Source: a bacterium
GTDB taxonomy: Bacteria > Planctomycetota > J058 > JAJDCP01
NCBI GenBank assembly: GCA_030428695.1
Contig: JAUIEM010000300.1
Span: 1-12,493, forward strand
Length of the DNA stretch: 12,493 nucleotides
Reading direction: 5' to 3'
Positions 1 through 5,734 of the stretch are shown piece after piece (position 1 is the stretch's first letter; every line of letters begins with the position of its first letter). The notes under the pieces were generated by a model, which was given only the letters and a program-made list of their open reading frames with translations, was not told the origin of the DNA and did not search any database. The translations under genes and the position numbers were made by a program.

Positions 1-1
1 G

Positions 2-262
2 GCCGCCCTGCCCGCGGCCGAGCGTCCCGCCCTCGACTTCGCCCTGCCCGCCGCCGACCCGACCCACCTCGCCGGTCTCGTCGCCTGCGACCCGCAACGG
101 GCGCTCGACGCCGAGCTCGCGCCGGTGCTCTTCGCCCACCGGAAAGCGGACTACGCCTACCCCGCCGGCGGCGTGTGGGGCGCGATCGGCGGCCGGATCG
201 GCACGACCGCCGAGTGTCTCGCGGCGCTCTCCACCCTCGGCCGCCAGCTGCGGACGCGCTGA
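2..262 (+). CDS. Partial CDS, C-terminal 86 residues, unknown function
   Basis: An open frame enters from the left edge and stops at TGA 260-262; the start lies outside the window. Its codons are strongly G/C-ending and there is no internal stop, as expected of a real high-GC gene. The fragment is rich in Ala and Leu. It has no obvious membrane segment and ends in a basic tail (LGRQLRTR). A stretch around residues 53-70 (RKADYAYPAGGVWG, then GGRIGTT) is glycine-rich and could be a small loop motif, but I recognise no family. The gene converges on the membrane-protein gene at 270-779 with only 7 bp between the stop codons, so any shared terminator would lie inside coding sequence. The coding call is moderately sure; the function is unknown. 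Confidence 0.6.
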   Translation, partial: AALPAAERPALDFALPAADPTHLAGLVACDPQRALDAELAPVLFAHRKADYAYPAGGVWGAIGGRIGTTAECLAALSTLGRQLRTR

Positions 263-269
263 CCCCGGC

Positions 270-779
270 TCAGTGCCGGGTGCGCACCCGCTGCCAGTAG
301 GCCGAGCCGGGGGAAGCCTGCGGCGGCAGGCCCTTCTCCAGCGCCGTGCGGGTTGCCGGCCAGGCGAGCACGAGCTGGAGCAGGCCGGCCGCCGCGCACA
401 TCGCGATGCCGGCCCACCCCCAGGGGCTGAGCGGGCCGAACAGCCACAGGCCGGCCGCGGCGAAGAGGGCGATCGGGGCGAGCGAGAGGCCGGCGCTGCG
501 GCTCCACGAGGAGGAGCGCCACAGGCCCCAGGCGGTGGCGAGCAGGGCGGCGGCGAGCAACGGCCCGCTGTAGACCAGCTCGGCGTCGGCCTGGACGACC
601 GAGAGCACCGCACACACGAGGGCGCTCAGGCCGAGCAGGCCGTCGACGATGGCCAGGGCGGTCAGCACCAGCCAGCCCCGGCGGCGCTGCTGGGCGACGC
701 GCTGGCTGGCCTGCTGCTTCTCGCGCTGGAGGCGACGGGAATCACGGAGACGGTCGAACCCGGGATGGTTCGCGGACAT
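270..779 (-). CDS. Four-helix integral membrane protein, unknown function
   Basis: A 169-residue protein. The ATG at 779 was chosen because a good Shine-Dalgarno (GGAGGA) lies about 8 bases upstream; the frame stays open to 1181, but only across the palindrome and with low-complexity sequence. Residues 1-35 are hydrophilic and very basic/Gln-rich (LRDSRRLQREKQQ), possibly a short coiled coil in the cytoplasm. Four hydrophobic segments follow at about 36-62, 69-88, 96-115 and 121-140, then a short polar tail ending WQRVRTRH. It resembles the many small uncharacterised membrane proteins of bacteria with large genomes. I do not recognise a family or catalytic residues. A promoter can be proposed just upstream (812-841), so it is probably transcribed on its own. 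Confidence 0.8.
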   Translation of the reverse strand: MSANHPGFDRLRDSRRLQREKQQASQRVAQQRRRGWLVLTALAIVDGLLGLSALVCAVLSVVQADAELVYSGPLLAAALLATAWGLWRSSSWSRSAGLSLAPIALFAAAGLWLFGPLSPWGWAGIAMCAAAGLLQLVLAWPATRTALEKGLPPQASPGSAYWQRVRTRH

Positions 780-811
780 CGGATGGTCCTCCGGTTTGAG
801 GTCCCATCCCG

Positions 812-841
812 AGCATAGCAGCGTCGCTCTGCCGCCGGCAA
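812..841 (-). promoter_or_regulatory. Candidate sigma70-type promoter for the 270-779 gene
   Basis: Read on the minus strand there is TTGCCG (836-841) and TATGCT (812-817), each 4/6 to consensus, with an 18-bp spacer. It would start transcription roughly 25-30 bases upstream of the ATG at 779, leaving room for the GGAGGA ribosome site. It lies between the gene and the large palindrome, so the palindrome is outside this promoter. Found by eye only. Confidence 0.4.
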
Positions 842-862
842 CAAGTGTGCGACAACGCGCTA

Positions 863-1042
863 CCCCGGCTGATTCACCGGGATTTCGTCGCGAGGGCCCG
901 GAGGCCGCTTGAGATCGGGCGCTTCGAGTCTTCGAGCAGCGGAGCCCATACAGCGCTATAGGTGAGCAGCGCAGAAGGCTCGAAGCGCCCGAGACCTGCG
1001 GCATCCGGGTCCGCAGCAGGAATCCCGGTGAATCAGACGGGG
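863..1042. repeat. Large imperfect palindrome (about 180 bp) filling an intergenic gap
   Basis: The left half and the reverse complement of the right half align almost end to end. Outer arms 863-884 and 1021-1042 match at 21 of 22 positions and carry CTGATTCACCGGGATT. A middle block, CCCGGAKGCCGC (left copy about 897-908), matches 11 of 12. Inner arms 915-928 and 979-992 (TCGGGCGCTTCGAG) match perfectly over 14 bp and extend with 4 of 5 more. The centre is the 6-bp palindrome AGCGCT at 952-957. Small gaps and mismatches separate these blocks. There is no convincing coding sequence inside. The left edge is preceded by CTA (860-862) and the right edge followed by CTA (1043-1045), which is also the complement of the M60 gene's TAG stop. 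It could be a MITE-like or REP-like dispersed element, or a long structured 3' end of the peptidase mRNA. Confidence 0.85.
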
Positions 1043-3211
1043 CTACTCCACCGGCGGTTCCGGATTCCACACCTCGAGCCCGTCGACCGCGGCGCGCGCG
1101 CGCTCCGAGACCGGCACGCCCCAGCGCTCGAAGAACGGTCCGAAGTCCCGTCCGGCGGCCTTCGACAGGCGCACCAGCCACTGGTCGCGCTTGTCGTCAT
1201 CCGTGCGCGGGCGCTGGTCGTTCGGCAGGTCGCGGTACTCCGCGAAGACCTGCTGGAAGAGCTCCCAGCCGAAGTCCTGCTGGATCTGCACGTACATCAT
1301 CAGGGCGAGGAAGGGCTTCCGCTTCCACTGCTCGAAGGGCGCGCCGGCGGCGAGGTGCGCGCGCACCTGCGGCCACTGCTCGACCATGCGCGGGAGCTCG
1401 TGGGGCCGGACGCCATGCAGCTCCTCGAGCACGAACAGGGTGAACAGGTTGCAGGTCACCTCGGTCGTGCCGCCGAAGGTCCAGTCGCTCTTCTGGTGGT
1501 TGTGGCCGAGCTCGTGCCAGAAGCCCCAGCCCGCGCTGGAGCCCGCGGTCAGCAGCGCCGGGGAGACCATCGCCTCGGCGACGTCCATGTGGGTCATGAT
1601 CGGGTAGCCCGAGTGCATGTAGCCCGCGCTGATCTGGGCGTCGCAGACGATCCGCTCCGGGCGTTTCGGCAGCGGCCGCTGGCCGAGCACGGCGTAGGTG
1701 TCCAGCACCCGGTCCCAGAACTCCATCAGCCCGCGGGGATCGTCGAGCTCCCGCACGACCCGCGAGGGCACGCTGAGGACGATCTTCCCGCTGACCATCT
1801 CCGCCCAGGGTCCCGGCCGCTGGCGGATCGTCGCCCAGTCGTCGTCGGAAGTCTCGCCGAGCACGTAGCGGGGCGCCTCGACCGCGCCGGCGATGGTCAG
1901 CGCGATGGTCCCGTCCATGCCCTGCGGCGCCTCGATGAAGATGGTCCCGCCGAAGGGGCTCGCGCGCCCGGTGCGCTCCCCGCGCAGCGGCCAGCTGGCA
2001 GAGATCTCGGGGGCGCGCTTCCACGCCGCCTTGCCCCACAGCCGGTCGCTGTGGCAGCCGATGCGCAGGCGCAGGCCGGCGCCGTGCAGCGCCGCGGGCA
2101 GGGTCACGGTGACCGGCTCGCCGGGCGCGGCGTACAGGCCCGTGCTCAGCCAGCCGCCGGGCCGCGCGTCGAGCTCGAGCCGGCGCGTCACCCGGGGAGC
2201 GTCCGCCGGCACCGCGCCGGGGAAGATGTCCGCCTCGGGGGCGGCGGGAATCGCCGTCGGGTCGCGCTCCCAGCGCCGCTGGCGGAGGTAGATCGCCAAC
2301 CGTCCGAGCGGCTTCTGCCAGCGCAGGGGCGCGGCCTCCGAGGGCAGCGCGGGGGGCGTGTCGGCCAGCAGGCTCGTCAGCTCCGGCCACAGCCAGCCGC
2401 TGTCCTCGGGCAGGGACTCGAGGGCGCCGAGCAGCGCGCTGCCGGCCTGCTCGAGCTGCTTCTCGCCCGCGCGCTGCCCCTCGGCCCAGGCCTCGAGCAG
2501 GGCGAGGGCGCGGCCGGCGTGGCACGCCTCCAGCCGCGGCCCGTCCTCGGCGGCGAGGGGCGGGATCGCGTCGAGGTAGCCGTCGCCGAGGCCGAGGCCC
2601 GCCGGCCGCAGGAGCTGGTTGAGCGGATGCTCGGCGAGCACCTTGCCGGGGTTGAGCTGCAGCCAGCCCCAGCCGAGGTGGGCGGTGACCAGCCCGCCGC
2701 CCGCGGTGACGAAGTCGGCGATCTGCTCCCGCTCGGCGGCATCGTCCCAGGCGAGCGTCTCGCCGCACAGCACGTCGACCGCGGGCAGCGGCGCGCCGGG
2801 GCCGGCGATCAGCTCGACCGCGAAGCCCTGCTCGCGCAGCCAGGCGGCCAGCTCGCGGGAGCGCAGCACGCCGACCCGCGGCGCCTCCACTTCCGCCGCC
2901 CAGCCGAGGGCGTTGCGCAACAGCTGGCCGGTGTCGCCGGTCTGGAGGCTGCCGCGGCCGAGGTAGCCGCCGTGGCCGAACAGCACCACGCGGCCGCCTC
3001 CCCAGCGGCTCGCGCCGACGACGGCCCGCTCGGTGCTGCCGTCCTGGACCCGGGCGACGGCGAAGGCGTCCGGGCCGAACAGCACGACCGGGCCGGGCAC
3101 GCCGGGCCGGGCGATCGATCCGACCCCGTCGCGCAGGGCGGCGAGGTCCTCGGGGGATTGGGCGGAGAGCGCGCCGAGACAGGCGAGGAGGAACAGAGAG
3201 GGGCGGATCAT
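1043..3211 (-). CDS. Secreted M60-like (enhancin-type) zinc metallopeptidase
   Basis: 722 residues. The start at 3211 is chosen for the AGGAG ribosome site about 7 bases upstream and for an immediate Sec signal peptide (MIRPSLFLLACLGALSAQ, probable cleavage after LSA). The C-terminal half carries the M60 zinc site HELGHNHQ at residues 566-573 (ligands H566, H570, catalytic E567) with a third ligand candidate E584 in GGTTEV, fitting HExxH-x(8-28)-E. The M60 fold probably spans about 335-645. A Trp/Gly-rich beta stretch at about 340-440 resembles the family's N-terminal part. Residues 20-330 are a separate region with Rossmann-like pieces (VGVLRSRELAAWLREQGF, then FVTAGGGLVTAHLGWGW) that recall a glutamine-amidotransferase-like fold; no nucleophile is evident. 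Known M60 enzymes cleave glycoproteins such as mucins. The gene is divergent from a lectin gene. The metallopeptidase call is firm; the substrate is inferred. Confidence 0.9.
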   Translation of the reverse strand: MIRPSLFLLACLGALSAQSPEDLAALRDGVGSIARPGVPGPVVLFGPDAFAVARVQDGSTERAVVGASRWGGGRVVLFGHGGYLGRGSLQTGDTGQLLRNALGWAAEVEAPRVGVLRSRELAAWLREQGFAVELIAGPGAPLPAVDVLCGETLAWDDAAEREQIADFVTAGGGLVTAHLGWGWLQLNPGKVLAEHPLNQLLRPAGLGLGDGYLDAIPPLAAEDGPRLEACHAGRALALLEAWAEGQRAGEKQLEQAGSALLGALESLPEDSGWLWPELTSLLADTPPALPSEAAPLRWQKPLGRLAIYLRQRRWERDPTAIPAAPEADIFPGAVPADAPRVTRRLELDARPGGWLSTGLYAAPGEPVTVTLPAALHGAGLRLRIGCHSDRLWGKAAWKRAPEISASWPLRGERTGRASPFGGTIFIEAPQGMDGTIALTIAGAVEAPRYVLGETSDDDWATIRQRPGPWAEMVSGKIVLSVPSRVVRELDDPRGLMEFWDRVLDTYAVLGQRPLPKRPERIVCDAQISAGYMHSGYPIMTHMDVAEAMVSPALLTAGSSAGWGFWHELGHNHQKSDWTFGGTTEVTCNLFTLFVLEELHGVRPHELPRMVEQWPQVRAHLAAGAPFEQWKRKPFLALMMYVQIQQDFGWELFQQVFAEYRDLPNDQRPRTDDDKRDQWLVRLSKAAGRDFGPFFERWGVPVSERARAAVDGLEVWNPEPPVE

Positions 3212-3240
3212 GGGATCTCCTGGGTCGATGGGATGCCTGG

Positions 3241-3269
3241 AGTGTACATCCTCCGCCGCGACCCGGCAG
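3241..3269 (-). promoter_or_regulatory. Candidate promoter for the M60 peptidase gene
   Basis: On the minus strand TACACT (3241-3246) matches 4/6 of the sigma70 -10 box, and CTGCCG (3264-3269) matches 3/6 of the -35 box, with a 17-bp spacer. This gives a leader of about 20-25 bases before the ATG at 3211. The sequence GTGTAC at 3242-3247 is repeated at 3311-3316 near the start of the divergent lectin gene, so the two promoters look related. The -35 match is weak. Confidence 0.35.
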
Positions 3270-3288
3270 TCGCCGGCCGCTCCCATCC

Positions 3289-3319
3289 GGAACTTCGTCG
3301 CGTCCCGGTCGTGTACAAT
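3289..3319 (+). promoter_or_regulatory. Candidate promoter for the lectin gene (ECF-like or sigma70 -10)
   Basis: Two readings overlap. TACAAT at 3314-3319 is a 5/6 sigma70 -10 box, but only AACTTC sits at the -35 distance. Alternatively GGAAC at 3289-3293 followed 16 bases later by CGTG at 3310-3313 has the layout of extracytoplasmic-function sigma-factor promoters (GGAAC-N16/17-CGT). Either way transcription would start about 20 bases before the ATG at 3342. The ribosome site GAGGGAGGA (about 3328-3336) lies in the expected leader. Confidence 0.4.
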
Positions 3320-3341
3320 GTCCCCCCGAGGGAGGAACACG

Positions 3342-4106
3342 ATGCGCGCGGGACTTCTGCTCGCACTGCTCGCCTGCGCCACGGCCCAGGACTGGAGCGA
3401 GGACTTCGCCGACAGCGCCGGCCTGAGCCTGCTCGGCGACGCGCGGCTGACGCATGCCGAGGACGGGGCTGCGGTGGCCCGGCTGGTCGAGAGCCAGGAG
3501 CAGGTGGGCGCGGTGTTCGTCCGCCAGCCGCTTCCCCTTCAGCGTCACGGCGCGGGGCTGTCCTTCGGCGTGCGGCTGCGCTTCCGCCTGCACAGCCCCT
3601 TCGGCAGCTTCGACCCGGACGACGGCGTGCAGGGAGGCGACGGCCTGTGCCTGCTGCTGCTGCCCCGGCCCGCCCTCGGCCTCGGCGGGGGTGACCTCGG
3701 CTACCGCGGCCTCGACGGCGGCATCGCGCTGGAGTTCGACACCTGGCGGAACGGAGAGGACACGGACGGCAACCACGTCGGCATCGATCATCGCGGCGAG
3801 GTGCGCTCCTTCGCGGCGGCGCCTCTTCCGGACTCCCTGAACGACGGCACCGTGTGGACGGCCTGGCTCGAGTACGACGCCGCCACCCGGCTCCTGTGCG
3901 TCTTCCTCAGCGCCGCGGAGGAGCGCCCCGCCGAGCCGGTGCTGCGCTGCTTCCTCGACGTCGCGAGCGCCGTCGGCGCCGAGCGCGCGGTGGTCGGGGT
4001 GGCCGCCGCGACCGGCGCCGCGGTCAACGTCAGCGACGTGTACAGCCTGGCCGTGACGAGCCACGGCGCCCCGCTCCCGGCGGAGTCGCTGCTCGAGGGG
4101 CGCTGA
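3342..4106 (+). CDS. Secreted L-type (legume-like) lectin-domain protein
   Basis: 254 residues. ATG 3342 is preceded by GAGGGAGGA at 6 bases and opens a signal peptide (MRAGLLLALLACATAQ, cleavage likely after ATA; the LLAC could instead be read as a weak lipobox). The mature protein is almost entirely one lectin-like beta sandwich. Landmarks are GGDGLCLLLLP at 98-108 (the usual D-G of the carbohydrate loop), GGIALEFDTWRN at 126-137, DGNHVGID at 142-149, and AAATG at 221-225. In the L-type lectin family the E/D of EFDTW and the N/D/H of the following loop bind Ca2+/Mn2+ and place the sugar. There is no extra catalytic domain and no obvious anchor. The stop overlaps the next start (TGATG), and a secreted metallopeptidase gene is divergent. 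The fold call is fairly sure; the sugar bound cannot be told. Confidence 0.85.
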   Translation: MRAGLLLALLACATAQDWSEDFADSAGLSLLGDARLTHAEDGAAVARLVESQEQVGAVFVRQPLPLQRHGAGLSFGVRLRFRLHSPFGSFDPDDGVQGGDGLCLLLLPRPALGLGGGDLGYRGLDGGIALEFDTWRNGEDTDGNHVGIDHRGEVRSFAAAPLPDSLNDGTVWTAWLEYDAATRLLCVFLSAAEERPAEPVLRCFLDVASAVGAERAVVGVAAATGAAVNVSDVYSLAVTSHGAPLPAESLLEGR

Positions 4107-4771
4107 TGCGCGGGCCGCTCATCCGCCACTTCCTCCTGCGCGCCGTGGTCGCCGGGGGGCTGCTGGTGTTCTTCGGGGCCCAGGCGAGCTGGTCCTTCAG
4201 CGGCGGTCGCACCGACACGGTCGACTTCGCGATGGGGCTCTACCTGTTCGCCTTCGCCCCCGCCGTCGGCCTGCTGCTGATCTACATGATCGTCGGCACC
4301 GTCAACCAGGAGCGTCTCGGCGCGGCGCTCGGCGAGGGCTGGCAGGGCCGGCCCCTGGCCTGGGTCGTCCACCGCCCGGACGGGGCGCGCGGCGTGCTCG
4401 CCCTGCGCGGGAGCGTGCTCCGCTTCGTGCCGGTGCGGGGCGTGCCGGTCGTCCGCATCGTCCTGGGCTACATCCTCATCAATGCCGTCTGCGGCTTCCC
4501 GGTCATCCTCGCCTACCCGATGATGCTCCGTGGACTGCTCCGCAAGCTGCTGAAGACCGGCACCCCGATCACCCACGACCTCGCGGACTGCACCGCGATC
4601 GAGCCCCAGGGGGCGACGCACCGGGCCCGCTGGGCCTTCCTCGGCGAGCAGGGGCTGGCGGTGTTCATGGCGGACGGGGGGCGCTTCGACTTCGCCGCGG
4701 TCAGGCCGGCGGAGCTGCGTCAGCGGCTGCTGGCGGCGCGGCCCGCTGGCAGCGGATCTCGAGGCACTTGA
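4106..4771 (+). CDS. Three-helix membrane protein translationally coupled to the lectin gene
   Basis: 221 residues. The start ATG 4106-4108 shares its A with the lectin stop (TGATG), and GAGGGG lies 5 bases upstream, so coupled translation is likely. Hydrophobic segments lie at about 8-30, 41-64 and 116-140. Between the second and third is a soluble stretch of about 50 residues (66-115), and after the third comes a basic segment (RGLLRKLLKTG) and a folded-looking tail of about 70 residues with beta-like pieces (WAFLGEQGLAVFMADGGRF). I recognise no family. The final 71 bp overlap the 3' end of the convergent CBS gene. The operon position suggests a role with the lectin (export, anchoring or sensing), but that is inference only. 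Confidence 0.75.
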   Translation: MRGPLIRHFLLRAVVAGGLLVFFGAQASWSFSGGRTDTVDFAMGLYLFAFAPAVGLLLIYMIVGTVNQERLGAALGEGWQGRPLAWVVHRPDGARGVLALRGSVLRFVPVRGVPVVRIVLGYILINAVCGFPVILAYPMMLRGLLRKLLKTGTPITHDLADCTAIEPQGATHRARWAFLGEQGLAVFMADGGRFDFAAVRPAELRQRLLAARPAGSGSRGT

Positions 4772-5666
4772 AGGCCCCCTCGCCCTTGACCTGGAAGGCG
4801 TGCAGCAGCTCGAGCCGGTCGTCGCCGGCGATCAGCACCCGCAGCACCGCCCGCACCCGCTGGGAGGGATCCTGCGGATGCGGCTGGCGGCCGGACAACA
4901 GCAGCGAGAGCTTGTCCGGGTGCCACGGCCCCTCGAAGTGCAGCATCGTGCCGAGCATGGCGAACAGCCAGGAGCACTGGTAGGTGCGCCGGGCCGCGTC
5001 GAAGCCGAGGCAGACCGTGCCGACCGGCGCGCTGACCGAGCGGAAGTCGAGGCGCACGAAGCGGCCGTCGAGCATCCAGTCCGCCTCCATGTCGAGAGCG
5101 ACCTCCTCGGGGGGCGCGTCGGGGTCGCGCGTCCAGGTGAGCTGCACCGCCCAGGAGCCGATCAGGTCCTGGAACAGCTTGTGGCCGCTGCCGCCTTCGA
5201 GCCGGGCGCTCTTGCCGCGTTCGCGGTAGCGGGCGACCGCCTCGGGGTCGTCCTCGGGGATCTGCTCGACGAAGTGCAGGATGTCGGTCGCGGTGATGAT
5301 CCCGACCAGCTTCTCGTCCTCGCACACCGGCAGGCAGCCGAAGCGGCCGTTGGCCATGCGCTCGGCCGCTTCCTGCAAAGGAGTCCCCGGAGCGATGGTC
5401 TGGACCGCGGTCGTCATGCACTCCTCGACCGTGATGCGCCACAGCTCGAGGTCCTGCTCGGGGTCCTTCGCGCCGCGGGAGGCGGTCATGTGCGCCTTGA
5501 GCACGTCGGTGCGGGAGAGCACGCCCTCGACCCTTCCATCGCCGTCGACGACCGGCAGATGGCGGATCTTCGACCAGCGCATGATGTCGTCGACGACGTC
5601 GAGGGTCGACTCCTTGCTGACCTTCGTCACCGAGGTCGTCATGAAGTCCCGCACGAACATTCCCAT
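4701..5666 (-). CDS. CBS-domain pair fused to a DUF1579-like domain
   Basis: 321 residues. The first ATG (5666) is taken because the purine-rich site AGGGAGAGG precedes it; a second ATG two codons later is possible. Residues 5-60 and 78-135 are two CBS motifs (KIRHLPVVDGDGRVEGVLSR and GRFGCLPVCEDEKLVGIITA) that should form a Bateman module binding adenine nucleotides or similar ligands. Residues about 160-307 resemble DUF1579: LIGSWAVQLTW, ADWMLDGRFVRLDF, GFDAARRTYQCSWLFAM, then a beta-rich end. That fold is a small barrel often proposed to bind hydrophobic ligands. An Ala/Pro-rich tail closes the protein. There is no signal peptide or membrane segment, so it is cytoplasmic. The last 71 bp overlap the convergent membrane-protein gene. 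The CBS call is sure; the DUF1579 call is by pattern memory. Confidence 0.85.
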   Translation of the reverse strand: MGMFVRDFMTTSVTKVSKESTLDVVDDIMRWSKIRHLPVVDGDGRVEGVLSRTDVLKAHMTASRGAKDPEQDLELWRITVEECMTTAVQTIAPGTPLQEAAERMANGRFGCLPVCEDEKLVGIITATDILHFVEQIPEDDPEAVARYRERGKSARLEGGSGHKLFQDLIGSWAVQLTWTRDPDAPPEEVALDMEADWMLDGRFVRLDFRSVSAPVGTVCLGFDAARRTYQCSWLFAMLGTMLHFEGPWHPDKLSLLLSGRQPHPQDPSQRVRAVLRVLIAGDDRLELLHAFQVKGEGAFKCLEIRCQRAAPPAAADAAPPA

Positions 5667-5705
5667 CGTCCCTCTCCCTCTGGCGGCCTCTCTGTCAGCA
5701 CAGTT

Positions 5706-5734
5706 GTTATAGGAAACCGCCGTCAGGCGCTCAA
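5706..5734 (-). promoter_or_regulatory. Strong sigma70-type promoter for the CBS/DUF1579 gene
   Basis: On the minus strand TTGAGC (5729-5734, 4/6) and TATAAC (5706-5711, 5/6) are separated by exactly 17 bp. The TGA stop of proC lies within the -35 box. Transcription would start near 5699, giving a leader of about 33 bases. This AT-rich patch stands out in an otherwise G/C-saturated region, so the CBS gene is probably not dependent on read-through from proC. Confidence 0.6.

Noticed and set aside
863..1042. Ordinary rho-independent terminator
   Set aside because: The arms are far longer than a terminator stem, the loop is not compact and no T-tract follows on either strand.
780..1181. Upstream extension of the 270-779 membrane protein
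   Set aside because: The extra residues read through the palindrome and into the M60 gene in low-complexity sequence; a good ribosome site supports ATG 779.
3212..3382. N-terminal extension of the M60 protein to an upstream ATG at 3382
   Set aside because: It would overlap the divergent lectin gene and bury the signal peptide; the ATG at 3211 has both a ribosome site and a signal peptide.
962..3694. Plus-strand 910-residue open frame opposite the M60 gene
   Set aside because: Composition is Arg/Ala/Pro/Gly-rich with no recognisable domain; it is the antisense shadow of a high-GC gene and crosses the palindrome and the lectin promoter.
1197..4064. Minus-strand 955-residue open frame
   Set aside because: It spans both the M60 gene in another frame and the antisense of the lectin gene; Arg/Ala-rich sequence with no family features.
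4030..4621. Minus-strand frames opposite the lectin and membrane-protein genes
   Set aside because: Antisense shadows without domains; the plus-strand genes have a start, ribosome site and clear protein features.
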